DNA of 64,000 bases from Gelatoporia subvermispora B (lineage: Eukaryota; Basidiomycota; Agaricomycetes; Polyporales; Gelatoporiaceae), in the NCBI GenBank assembly GCA_000320605.2, contig KB445796.1:1022926-1086925 (forward strand), written 5' to 3'. Below are positions 1 to 11,389 of this stretch, in pieces (within the stretch, counting starts at the first letter, position 1; the number at the start of each line of letters is the position of its first letter). The notes beneath the pieces are model-generated. The model was not told where the DNA came from and searched no databases. It worked only from the letters and a program-made list of their open reading frames with translations. The position numbers and the translations under genes were made by a program.

Positions 1-174
1 CTGTGTACTACCCGAGTACCTCACAGCAAATAAAGATAGTCGTAACCGTCATAACGAAGCTCCCAGTATTAGCGTCTGGAGCAACTTATCGTAACACTGA
101 ACCCAATGTGAACCCTAGAAACCTAAACCCAGAGACCAAATAGCACTGCCCCGCTCCAGCCCCGCCCATCATGA
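1..174. other. Window edge, 3' flank of the receptor gene
   Basis: No coding sequence is recognisable here. It lies downstream of the stop codon of the minus-strand receptor gene and probably holds its 3' UTR and terminator region. Confidence 0.4.
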
Positions 175-2291
175 TCAGATCCAGTTACCATGTGGCGGTG
201 GCACTGCTGCTGGACGAGCTGTCACGGGTAAGGGGACGGTTGCTGGGTTTGCCAGGCCGACCAGACCTGGTGGACTGGACGTGGGGTACATGCTGCGATC
301 TGGGCTGGCGAAAGTACGTGCGGCGGAGAGGATGCTATCGCTGTACTTGCTTAGGTCGTCTGTCTCGAAGGACGCTGTCTCGGACGCATCTGAGGCATCC
401 GCAGATCCTCGATTCTCCCGCTGCCAGCCCCTCTGGTCCTGCGGTGGGGCGCGCTCCTCGGTACGGTTGAGGTCGAGGACCATTCGCGAGAAGCGGAAGG
501 CCGCGGAGGGCTGGACGGAGACACGTGGTGGCGTGCGGGGAAGGCTGACTGGGACCGGCACACGGGCAGGTGATGGGCGCGCACCCACGGTGATAGAGGC
601 GGAGAGTGGCAGCGGCGCAGGCTTCGGCTTGATCCCGATCTCATGCTTGATACCCTCGAGGTCGGTCGTGAACATGTCGCTGGGCGGCTCGTGGCGGCGA
701 CCGAATAGGCAGGCGACGGACTTCGGGATGACGCTGTGCGGGGGGAGGAGGCGGCGCGTGATGGCGAAGAGGAAGACGTTCGCGATGCCCGAGGTGAGAT
801 AGACCGAGTCGCTGAAAACCGTCGCGGTGAAGGGAACCTCGTGCCCGCTCCATTCGAGGAAGCGGCACACGCCAATCGGAAGGATCATGATCATGTAGGT
901 GAACTAGGCCGGTTTAGCTGAGAGATAACGTGTTACGCATGGAGAACATACCGGGTACCTGAACAAAACAAGCCCGTCAGTGTATCTAGTGTGCAAGGCG
1001 GGAAGAGTTACTCACAACAGCATCTGCCTGGCAACTTTCATGGCATGATCGTCCACTCCTCTCGAGGCAGCACGTTCTGCATCGCGGGGAAAACGGAAGT
1101 AGACACGCCAGCCGTTAACCCAGATGTTGCCACGCAGGTTCAAGAAAATTAGCAGATACAAAACAAAGGTCGACACCGCGGACGAGAACATCTGCAGACG
1201 AGTTGAGTATATGCTAGACCTTGCGCGTACAAGCAGTTACTCACGAACATGTAGTCCAGTCTAAATCATCGTTGTGGATATAATGAATCAAAAGTCCATG
1301 TCGGATTAATTTCAGCTACTTACGTGATATGCGCCACTTCATAGGAGTTCGAGATCCAGCACCAGTAGCCAGAAATACCATCTATCATCGTGTCAACGTG
1401 TCAATGAAAGGTGCGGAAAGCGAATAGTTGTACGTACAGAAGGGGCCCTCACTGTAGCTCTGAACTGCCGCAGGCCCGACCATGATGAGCACACCAATCG
1501 CAGCCCATCCACCAATGAGCACGGCATATATGACGTAGTTCCGCACCTCCCAGCGGAGAAAGAGGATCCAGAACGCGTTCATGGCAATCGTCTGCAGAAC
1601 AGGCAGTCAGTTTTCAAGATAGATGCGACAAAATGTGTCGACTGACTGTATTCCTGTATCAGGTTGCAGGGTCAGCACATCGCCATACAGAAAGTAGAAT
1701 TAGACGTACCAATACGCTGTCCCCACGTCCGCGACCTGCTTCAGTGCTCCTGATATCGTGAGCCTGGATCAATGCTAGCGCAAGTAGGTGCATACAGTCA
1801 CTCACCTTGTGCCGTGCAAAAAGGCTCGTAGGACACCGCCTGATTCGCGTACCATCTCGCGTTCATGAGCGAGCCGATACCTAGAGCAAAGTGAAATGAG
1901 CTATGTTCAATGATAATTAAGGGGATCGCATAGCATGCCTTGGCAGAGATTACACAGCAAAAGGGATATAAAGTAGGCAGCGACACGACTTCGAATGAAC
2001 AGGTTCTGATGCGCAGATTTACGCGTGTTCCAAGCGGATAGCTGGACTTCTGATTTAGTACGAGCTACGGACGAGGATACGGGACATAGCTCACCGCGAG
2101 GGCCACCAAGAGTCCTATGATAGCAAAGATAGACAGAACAGAGACAACCAAGAGAATCTACAGAATCTAAGCAAATGCCAACAAGAGTACGTAGGACAGC
2201 TTACGGCGATGCCCTTCAGTTCAGCATTAGTGTAGGGAGTCTTGAGGATAAACTCGCTCCCGTTGGGAAGGATTGCAACAGTGTTAGACAT
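175..2291 (-). CDS. Fungal seven-transmembrane G protein-coupled receptor-like protein
   Basis: Eleven exons assemble into a closed frame of 503 residues: 2291-2205, 2157-2095, 2041-1939, 1880-1806, 1749-1706, 1591-1438, 1381-1324, 1260-1245, 1191-1016, 958-952 and 903-175. A short N-terminus is followed by seven hydrophobic segments; TM1 begins ILLVVSVLSIFAIIGLL. The motif YGISGYWCWIS and the LLLCNLCQ...GSLMNARW segment are typical of basidiomycete receptors of the cAMP-receptor/Git3-like class. A roughly 190-residue Ser/Pro-rich cytoplasmic tail closes the protein. It is expected at the plasma membrane, coupling to a heterotrimeric G protein; the ligand cannot be inferred. Oddities are a 7 nt and a 16 nt microexon, a probable GC-AG intron after 1939 and a weak GTCTAA donor after 1706. 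The receptor class is fairly sure, the exact splicing less so. Confidence 0.8.
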
Positions 2292-3388
2292 CGTGACTGG
2301 GTCGTAAAGAAGTCGAGATTATGTCTCCACCCAGCAGAGAGCAGAAATAGACACTAGTAAATTACAACAAGGGGCCCAGCCCGCCTGAAGAGTGTAAACT
2401 AGAGTACAGACCGCGCAGAGCAAGCGCAGACGGAGTCGATGGTGGTCGCAGACGTAGAACGTCTTGCTTAACATGTCGTCGGGTACTTATGCTGTGCGGG
2501 CACCACCGCTCTCTCAAACAGTTACACGCATCAGCCGCCGATGCCATCGAGAGCGGTGCAACGACCCTGACGAGTACTAGACATTTCACAAAATCACTGA
2601 TGCTGGCCTGGTATCTTTGGAGTGATGGTGGTGGTGGTCGATGATTCTCCAATTGTCAAGAAACGATTTCTACGGGACGTCGAGGTCGCGTCGAGAGTCG
2701 AATGCGACCACACGCGGAACGCAAGCCAAGCCGAGCCGAGCGCAACCGCCGGCAGCCACAAACGCGCGCAGCTGATTTCTGATCGCTGACATAATCTGCG
2801 TGCCTGACACTAGCCGTCGTGGGAAAGTTCGAGATCTAGGTGCAGCTAGGCGCGTGACGCTAGGTAAGTGAGGCAACTCCAGGCAATCGCAACGCTTGCC
2901 TCGCCTCGGAGGACGGACTCGACCGCTTTCCACGGACGCCTTCGCTGCCCATCGAGCTCTCAAGATGGCCATCAAAGAAGTAACTCACTCGCTGTGTATC
3001 TTGATGGAGGCTTCGAGCATCCTGCATTCCTGCACGTCGACGTTTGGCTAGGCTGAACTTCGAATATTGCTTCAAATATGGTGCTCGCACGTAACTGTGG
3101 CTACGCTCGTCACCACCGCCTTTTTCGCACATGGCAAGAGGAGTGCGGCGCTTGGAACGACCAAGTCGTTGATGCTCTTGGGCGAAAATCAGGTGATACA
3201 AATGTTGGCCCCAATGACGTCGATGGGGACGTCGTCGAGCGAGCACAACGATCGAGGGTGAGCTGCAAACCAGCTGCACACTAGAGCATAAATAAGAAGC
3301 GAAAAGACTCGAAAATGCGTACGCCGTCATTCGCCCCTAGCATTTTCATCCCTCGCCTCATTCACACCCCCTCGTCACTGCAGAACCC
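2292..3388. other. Divergent intergenic region between receptor and caleosin genes
   Basis: About 1.1 kb separates the start codons of the receptor (minus) and caleosin (plus). Open frames here lack family motifs, plausible codon patterns and splice partners. The stretch probably holds both promoters; I see no clear TATA box. Confidence 0.5.
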
Positions 3389-4299
3389 ATGACAGAGCGC
3401 AAACGCAGCGACAGAGGTTTCGATACCGCCATCGACTCGGTGCCTGTCACCGCAGAGAGGCCTCCATACAATCCAACACAAGAACAGAACTCCAAGCTCG
3501 TCAATCCGGGTATGCGCCCCATGTTCGAGCTTGTCTAGCCGTCGGCTGATTTCTCCTCCAGGCACCGCACATGCCAATATTGCAGCGTCGCTCGACGCTC
3601 CGAATGGCACCCAGGTCGACCGGTGGGCCACGAAGCACTCTGACCAGACCGTCCTGCAGCAACACTGCGACTTTTTTGACACTGACAATGATGGTGTCAT
3701 CTGGCCGCTCGACACGTACCGTGGTTTCCGCGACCTCGGCTTCAACATCATCCTCTCCATCATCGCCGTCGTCATTATTCACGCCAACTTCTCGTACCCT
3801 ACTGGCGAGAGCATCTTTCCGGATCCGTTCTTCCGTCTTCATGTGAAAAATATACATAAAGCGAAGCACGGGAGTGATACCGGTACATATGATTCCGAGG
3901 GGAGGTTCATACCTTCGCGGTGAGCCCTAGTGTTCGACTGTCATGCGGAGGTAGGTCGGCTCACGGTACTTACTCCTGACTAGGTTCGAGGACTTCTTCA
4001 ACAAGTACGGTGGCGACAAAGATGGTCTCTCCAAGCTGGACATCTGGAATGGGCTGAAAGGTCAACGCGTCATCATGGACCCCATCGGCTCGTTCGGCGC
4101 AATGTTTGAATGTACGCAAGTTGTTCGGGACGTTGTAAATCACGCCTAACAAATTGCTACAGGGCTCGCCACGTACCTCTTGCTGTGGCCTGAGGACGGA
4201 ATCATCAAGAAAGAGGATGTGCGCCGCGTTTATGACGGGAGCATATTTCACCACGTTGCATCGCAACGGGCCGGTAGAACGAAGGACAAGGCCACTTGA
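3389..4299 (+). CDS. Caleosin family protein (putative peroxygenase)
   Basis: Four exons (3389-3509, 3562-3919, 3984-4111, 4163-4299) give 247 residues, the usual fungal caleosin length. An EF-hand with the loop DTDNDGVIWPLDTY lies near residue 80. A hydrophobic segment with a short Pro-containing turn follows (FNIILSIIAVVIIHANFSYP), then PDPFFRLHVKNIHKAKHG, a DKDGLSK block and a C-terminal LLLWPEDGIIKKEDVRRVYDG block. Caleosins are calcium-binding, haem-dependent peroxygenases of lipid droplets and ER membranes; in fungi they act in oxylipin metabolism and stress. The conserved His residues expected to bind haem are present (for example in ANFSYP-upstream H and in FRLHVKNIH), though their role is inferred from the family. 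The frame is intact and all introns are GT-AG. Start is the first in-frame ATG after an open leader. Confidence 0.95.
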
Positions 4300-5593
4300 T
4301 CCAGGGGACGTAGAGCTTCGCTACAGCCTGTAGATGTCTCGGGCTCTGAGCCTGGCTCATCCTCTGGCCAATCCAAGATATTTCCTGGATAGTAGAAACC
4401 CTCTTTAATCTCCGCCTAGAGCCACTGTCCTATATTTGTTGTTTCATTATCGTGATGTAGTCAGGAGCTCATGTTATTCTAGAGACCACCCCAATAGGTT
4501 GAATTATCTGTGTCTCTGTGACGTCTCGCTGCCGGGCCTCTCTAGTTCGTGTCTGGCAACTGGCGTAATGGGTTGCCAACAGGGTGGCGCCATCGAAGCA
4601 TACACTAAGAATGTAGCAAGCTGGAATAATTGGATCAATGGCAGAGACTATCTTAGCTAGCCGGGCGACCCGGGGCCTGCCGAACTCCGTGCAGCGTCGC
4701 GTCCCACTGTGGTAGGTACGCTATGAGGCTACGTCGACGGTCGGGCTTTTCAAAATTACATGCAGGCGGGGTTTCGACCGGGGCTCCATATACCTGATAA
4801 TTATTGCCGCCGTAGTGGTAAGTATATTCTTCCTAGAGCTCGCCGAACTCCGCCTGTCCTCAAGCTCTCAAGCTTACTCGCGACATGGAAACAACTGCAA
4901 GAATAGAATGCGGTCAGGAGGACAGACGGCGCGGTCGGCTATGCACGGCGGCGTGACAACACAAATTATTGAACGTTGTTTGGATCTTCCTAATGCCAAT
5001 GTCAGCGATCTTCTCGATATCTTCGGACGTATATTGTACGCTTCTTACCCATGCTCTGCCATACCGCAAGCCGCGTGTACGAAATGCTTTTTTAATTAGA
5101 GTGGATTGCGCGGAGACCAATTCGAATTCGAGGTCGCGGCGTGGCGCGCGTCGCGGGCAACTGCAATTCGCGCGGGATCTTGGATAAGGTGACTCTATTT
5201 CCATGTCGGCTCTTCGTCCCTAATCCGTTCAACGAGGTTCGCTCTCAATTCACCCCGTCGCTCGGTCGCCTCAACTTCATCGTCAATGGTCTGATGCTGG
5301 AGCGAGCCGGCCCCTCGGCCTCAGGGATGTGAGCTCTGTGGGTCTTGTCAGGAGACACCCGGTGGAGATTGCGCTCACGTAAATGGCGCGGGGTCGATGT
5401 GATCCAACGGATACTATCTCGTCCAAATGTAGATCCGTCAGCACTTTAGAAGACGAATTACGATAGGCGTCTCGCTCCCGCTTCCACCATCTCCTCACCT
5501 TTGCCTTGCACGTTCTCGCCGCTGACTGCGTCTGGCGTCGCAAAGTCTAGCGTTCCAGCGTCCTCTCTGCCCGCAACCCAGCCCAGTATCGCT
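4300..5593. other. Intergenic region upstream of the velvet gene
   Basis: About 1.3 kb without a convincing gene. The last part (roughly 5460-5593) is open in the frame of the velvet start and Ser/Pro/Thr-rich, so it may be an additional 5' coding exon of that gene. Confidence 0.4.
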
Positions 5594-7174
5594 ATGCCCA
5601 GAGACATCGTGAGCGACGTTCGCCGTGGCATGGCATCAGATAGTACACGCCCGGACCAGGCTGACCAAACTCCCGGATAGCGCCCCCGGCGAGTAGGCTC
5701 ATCGACAATCGGTGAGACCGTCACCTTTGCTGCTGGACCATTCGCTGGCCACACCATCCGCGCCGAGCTCGAAGAGATCCAGAAAGCCGACTTGGGTCGC
5801 AAGTACGTCTTGATTGTTCTTGTCGCGATATAGTTGCCTTTGACCTGTATAAAGATACGCGTGTAAGGACCGCAGGCCGCTCGACCCACCACCCGTCGTC
5901 CGCCTCAGGATCATCCACGTTAAAAACCCTGGGACGCCCGACGAGCGCGAGCGCGATTTTGGCCGCTATGAGTACGTGTACCCTCTATCAGCCAGGATGT
6001 GAACTTGATACCGATCGCTGCAGTGAGCTAGTTGCGTTCGGCCTTACTTGCCACCTCGATCTCTTCCCAGTGCGCGGCGACGACGGGTCGGAAAGCCTGC
6101 CATGGGAGAACATGGGGCACCACCGCGCGAGCTCGTCCGAGCCGCCTCCATCTCTTCCACCGGTCTTCGCCACCGCCCAGGCCCTGCCGGTGTCACCCGT
6201 TGAACAGTACCATGTCTCCTACTCATATACAGTGCCTCCACCCCTGCCGCCCCTGCATGTCTCTCCGCCAGGCATGCCGGCCCTCCATTCCACCTTGCGA
6301 CGCCTGCCACCTGCAGGACCTCATCCAGCGTACATTCACCATGATCCTGTGGCGGAGTCTCCCGCCATGCCTGGCTCGTCTGAAGTTGTCGCTTACTTCA
6401 ACGACTACGCAATCACCGAGGGCTCTAGTTGCACTCGCTGGTTGGTAGGGACAAGGTTCACCGAGGCGGCCGTGATTGATTACCAGGATGAGACCATGTT
6501 GGTCTTCGTGTTCCCGGTCTGTCCTCGTGGCCATTTATTCTCCTGCGCAAGTTGCTGACTGTTTGCGTTGTTCTCAATAAACGCAACAAACTCACACTCT
6601 GTAGGAGCTCGCCGTGCAGCTCGAAGGTGTGTTCGTCCTGAGGTATCGGGTCTTCAACATCTTCGCAAGGACAGCAGGCGAGCAGTGCATCCCGGTCATT
6701 GCTGAGTGCTACGGCGGGCCATTCAGGGTCTATTCCACCAAGGAGTTCCCCGGATTACGCGCGTCCACGGAACTCACGAAGGTATCGCTCTGCCGCTCGA
6801 CGCACTGTATACTGACTCGCTTACGCGCCCAGCACCTCTCGAGCCTAGGCATACGCACCCACATCCGCGAGCATGAGCGCAAGCGGCGCAAGATCGACAG
6901 GTCTCCGGTCAAGAGCGGCCCGACGATCAAGAGCGTTCCAGCGGCCAAGAGCAGCCCGATGAAAATGGGTTCGGCGGCCAAGTCCGGCCGAGTAGCTTCC
7001 AAAAACACTCGAGCAGCTGCTGCTTCTGCTCAACGTGTGACTAGGGCAAGGCCTGCGCGTGGCAGACGGGGGGGACATAGTAAAGGGAAAGGAAAGGGCA
7101 AAGCTTGTGAAGATGATGAAGAAGACCTAGAATCGATTAGTCACGAGGGAAGTGATAGCGATTGGAATTGGTAA
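5594..7174 (+). CDS. Velvet-domain transcriptional regulator (VelB/VosA-like)
   Basis: Exons 5594-5608, 5681-5802, 5855-5971, 6024-6516, 6605-6781 and 6833-7174 give 421 residues. The first half of the velvet fold carries AGHTIRAELEEIQKADLGRK, DRRPLDPPPVVRLR and GLTCHLDLFPV. A long Pro-rich insertion of roughly 90 residues follows (about 6090-6380). The second half has the hallmark blocks LVFVFP, LEGVFVLRYRVFNIFAR, AECYGGPFRVYSTKEFPGL and RASTELTK. The C-terminus is Lys/Arg-rich with SPxK-like repeats, then acidic, and probably holds the nuclear signal. Velvet proteins dimerise, bind DNA with an NF-kappaB-like fold and link development to secondary metabolism. The domain call is firm. The first five-codon exon is tentative: upstream sequence to about 5460 is open in the same frame, so the true start may lie further upstream. 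Confidence 0.88.
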
Positions 7175-10100
7175 AGTTGCCCTGACCCTACCCGCACGGC
7201 ACCTCTCTGGGCCGATGGGTGACATAAACGTTTTGCAGAATGCTCGCCTGGCTTTCCTCGTAACCTTCTTTGGCACTGTCATTAGGCTTGATACCGCCTG
7301 GTGTTATTCCTTACTACCCTCGGTGTACGATACCTTTTCGATGTTGTCTCTTTCGTCGACGCTCTCACACTCTCGCTGCTGTTGGCATGTACTATATCCA
7401 GCACCCTGGCTGTTTTGTTCTGAAGTGCCCTGTATTTGCGAAAAGTCCGTCCGGATAGCATCTGACATGGCAGCTGGGAAAGGATCTCGTACAAAGTACC
7501 ACTGATCGCAAGTCTTTGAGCGTGAGTACACATCCGCAACCTCATCTGTAGGCCGTATGGATGGGCTGCAGTTCGAACAAACCCTAATATCACGGCGTTT
7601 CCGTGCAAAGCCGCTGAGATGCATCAGTAGTGGGCTCTTTGCTCTCAAATCTGATGCATGTCTACCATTCTGGCTACGTACCTCGGCGACATGTTGTGGT
7701 CAACCGAACATCGGAGTGCGACGTTCTCGGAGTCTATAACCGTACTGCGGGGACGATGCTCCAGGGATCTTTGTCTCGTCCTACATAGGCGGCGCAGATC
7801 TGATCCAATTGGCAGATGTCAGCATCATCGTGTCGTTTTCTGTCAGAACCGATAGCTTCTCGACGCGGGCGCTTCGAGCCTTCGCTGCCCGCGAAGGTTT
7901 GAGACATCCAGAAGCCGGGTACAGTGCAAACTAAAGTTGCTGTTACTGTGACCGCTGGCGACCTGCATCGGTAGTGACCCCATGTCCAGTCCTTCTCGCG
8001 CAGTATAGCCGGCGTATTGCCATACTGTGACACAACGTTGGAGTACTCGAGCCCTAGATGTCATGTTCCCATGAACACTGAAGTGTGCATCATGTGGAGA
8101 GCTGTGCGAAAGCTGTCGCTGGAGTACGACGAACTTAGCCTAGACAGATGACGTTTAACATATTCCGAGCAGCTGAAGGCCATAAGTCACCGATTTACAC
8201 ATGAGCGAGTCCTCGTGACATTGCACGCACGATCGAATCAGCTCAGTTGTCATCCAAATTCGAGTGGACATGGATTACAGGTGATGCGATACAAGTCCGA
8301 GAGACCGTACTGTTATGGTCGCCTCAGCTACCCCTTTGCCAAGTGTCAGGGGAGGGAGTATGGCCAGTGGTCAACGTCATCCTTCCGGGACGGGAATTGC
8401 TGACTGACGTATGTCAAACAGATTTGCACTTACCTTGGGGATTCTCATGTATGGCTTTAGGAGGCTGTGAGTCAAGCCTCTCCACCTGCACCTGATCTAT
8501 TCAACTTTAGACAGTGGGCGCAACTTGTAGACGCCCGGCGGAAAGTCAGTCCTGGCGAGATTCAGTCGCGATGATGCACGGGCCCACGGTGGCCCATGAT
8601 GGTACGCTGTGGGAGTCTATGAGTCCCAGAGCCGATCTAGTATGACCGCAATCCGCTCTGCTTTGAGGCCGCGCCCAAAACTTGGACTAGTGTGAGTTGA
8701 CTCTGTTCTCAAGACCGGAAGCCCAGAGTTCCAGCAACTGCGTGAGGCCGAGGACGTCCAGCCGCTATGTCCTCACCAATCCCGATAGTCTGTTCAAGTT
8801 CAACGTGCCCCGCGGCTGCGTGCAACGAGGGTCGGTGGGATCCGACCGCCACGTACGGTGCGAAATTTCAGGGCGAGCAATGGCTAGATAATAGAGTATC
8901 CCGAGGCGCGCGATGTCGTAGTCGCGTCAACTCCTCCTCCAGCGAATGCTGGTGCAACAAAGGCGCGAGTCGTTCACAACACTGACTTGCATTTACCAGG
9001 TCTCTCGCAACAATATCAAGGACGATTTGCTGCGGAAATTGATATGAAGAAGAGTCAAAGTTCAAGAAGAACAGTACGCACGTGAAGCGTCACCGTCAAC
9101 GAGCCGACTTGCTGGGACAGCCGATCCGCATGCGCAGCGTTGAACACTATATTCAATACTGATCGTGCCAGAAAAACAAAGAAGAAAAGGCGGAACACCT
9201 TTGGCTGACCTTCAGCAAGTCTACGTGGCCCCGCAAGCTACGTGCCGGCAGGTAGCCCACATATGACATGCTCCTCGACGACCAAAGCAACCTGTACGCA
9301 TGACCACTTGGAGATATTGGCTGATCAACATGGATAAAGAGAGTCGCTGAGGGCTGGGAACTGCAGTAGTTCTCTAGGTGCGCGCTCAGTACTGCTTGTC
9401 GAGATACGTCTGCTTGAGCTCACCGTAGGGTCTTGATCCCGCGATGTCGTGATCGAGCGAGAGGTTGCACATCCGGCGATATTGTGCCGTCTGAAGGATG
9501 GCTACACCTATACACGAACGGTTTGCACCCAGAGGGTTTGGATCCTCTGCTTGCGGCGTGGGCTCTAGGCATAGCGTAGTGGCCGAGCACCTTGATGTTA
9601 CCGTGACAATAAGCCGTCCATATCAAGGCCCCCTAGTCCACTTGCGACCAGGATACGAAAAAAAGGCTATATTTTACCCTTATTGACAAGCTTGCCTCCG
9701 AAAAAGATGGCGAACCGTATCGATACGGTGACCACAGACCTTTCGTATGTCCTCCATTGCTCTGAGGCAACTGACAAAGCATTACAATGATCATTCGCAT
9801 CTGAGCGAGACGACGGTGCATTCTTGGGCCAAATTTCAAGTAGGTGACGCAAAGACGGTCTAATCACCTGCTTAGGGCTATCAGAGTGAGCATTGCAAAT
9901 TGTGTTCCTTTACCGGGTCATCCGCACCATCGGAAGAGATGGTGGCTCCCACACAGGCCTGTAACAGCGGTGGAGTTCCAGGTTGCATCGTGAATGAGAC
10001 GTGATGAAGGTTTTGTTCTGTCAGAGCCTCACTGCCCTACTTTTTGGAGGAGTTTCCAGTTGGTGGTGCTTCCACCAGAAGATGAGTTCATCAGATAGCT

Positions 10101-10913
10101 CGAGCATCCATGGTTACTGACGAACCATAGTCCAGCTTGTCAGATGAGTTGCGATGCGCGTCATTACGGCCAGAGCTGCAGAAACCGCATGTTTGGGTTC
10201 TCTTCGACTGATGTGCGACGGCCTCGTGGTGCACTTGCTCAATCGGAAACGACCCGTAACGCCGACGGAAGTTACGCAAGTCCGAGCTATTTGCGTGCTT
10301 GTCCACTTCGAGAGCCGATTTTGTGGATGGATAGATTGACGGCTTGGTACAAAGGTATGAAACTGTAAAGGGCAGATACACAATGGGTCGCGGTTGTCTC
10401 CGCGCCCGCGTGGACGAATCGCGTCCTCCAGCGATGGAACGCGCCAGCAATCGATGTCGTCCAATGCCGCTTCTGTCCTTGAACATGGGACGCCCACGTT
10501 CTCACTAAGCCGGCCTGCTATGAGCGGCATCCACGTAGAAGAGGCTGAGCCCCTCTTTGCGTCATTACTTCGTCGCTATCGCATCCCATGAACATTGACC
10601 TCAGCTCGCACTTTCCAAACCCTCCACACCCGCGGTTTCCCGAAGGTGGTGATTCTGCATTAGTACTCTGTTAATCCGACAAGAAGGCCCATAACATGCC
10701 CGCTGGCCACAAGACCCGGGTCAGTCCTGCATGTTCTGGATCACTATTTGCAACCAGCACGTTCCGGCCGTCCTACTAGCATCGCAGATCCCCGCTATCC
10801 GAAGAACTATCCAAAGAGATTACACGCTCATGGCTGTACTACTTAAACCCCGATCACTCTCGACTCAAACCTCCATCCACATCCCTCTGGAGTCTACCGG
10901 TCCGTCACTTCGC
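7175..10913. other. Gene-poor region, left part
   Basis: Beyond the velvet 3' UTR I find no exon with a recognisable protein motif on either strand over 3.7 kb. Open frames are short and codon use looks random. It may contain highly decayed transposon or gene remnants that cannot be named by eye. Confidence 0.45.
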
Positions 10914-11389
10914 ATGTGCTACTATCTGTGCACGTTTTCTGAGTACGCATGTGGCCATACATATCCTCTCCATAGACAATTTGTACGCACAGTCCTTATG
11001 CTAATACCTGCCTTCATGAGCATTCCAGATGGAATGTCACCGTCGCATCTGCGTATTCAGCCGGGATCATAGGAGCGATAGCCACAACTGCGCCAGAGAC
11101 TGCATCCAAGAGTGAGTAGAGCCACCTTGTAGCATTACCTCATCACAAACGAAGATGAAGGTTGCACGAGGAAGCCAGGATTGTCATGCCCGAAGATCTA
11201 TACCAACACGTCAACTGTAACCCGTGCTTAGGCCTCCCTGCCACACCTGGCAATGGGGCGAGTGCGGTTCACGTTCACCAGAACGGCGGTGGCCCTATTT
11301 TCGACACGGACTCTGAGTCCAGCTCGGGCTCTGGGTCCGAGGAAGAGGAGGAAGAGGAGGAGGAAGAGGAGGGTTCAGGAGAGAATTGA
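10914..11389 (+). CDS. Small Cys/His-rich protein with acidic tail, unknown function
   Basis: Three short exons (10914-10982, 11029-11111, 11161-11389) join in phase to about 126 residues. The first exon encodes MCYYLCTFSEYACGHTYPLH; the second continues with a CHRRIC block and a DSHNCARDC block, and the third with VNCNPCLGL. The pattern Y-x-C-G-H plus paired C-x2-C and C-x3-C resembles a zinc-binding or disulfide module seen in many short basidiomycete hypothetical proteins. The tail is Ser-rich and then a run of eleven Glu. There is no signal peptide. Introns are 46 and 49 nt with canonical ends. I do not know a function. The consistent phase and spaced cysteines support a real gene lying alone in a gene-poor area. 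Confidence 0.6.

Noticed and set aside
175..802. Plus-strand open frames over the receptor tail
   Set aside because: They are antisense to the Ser/Pro-rich tail of the receptor, whose family motifs fix the minus strand.
2362..3330. Minus-strand open frames between receptor and caleosin
   Set aside because: No family blocks, no consistent splice partners; more likely promoter sequence.
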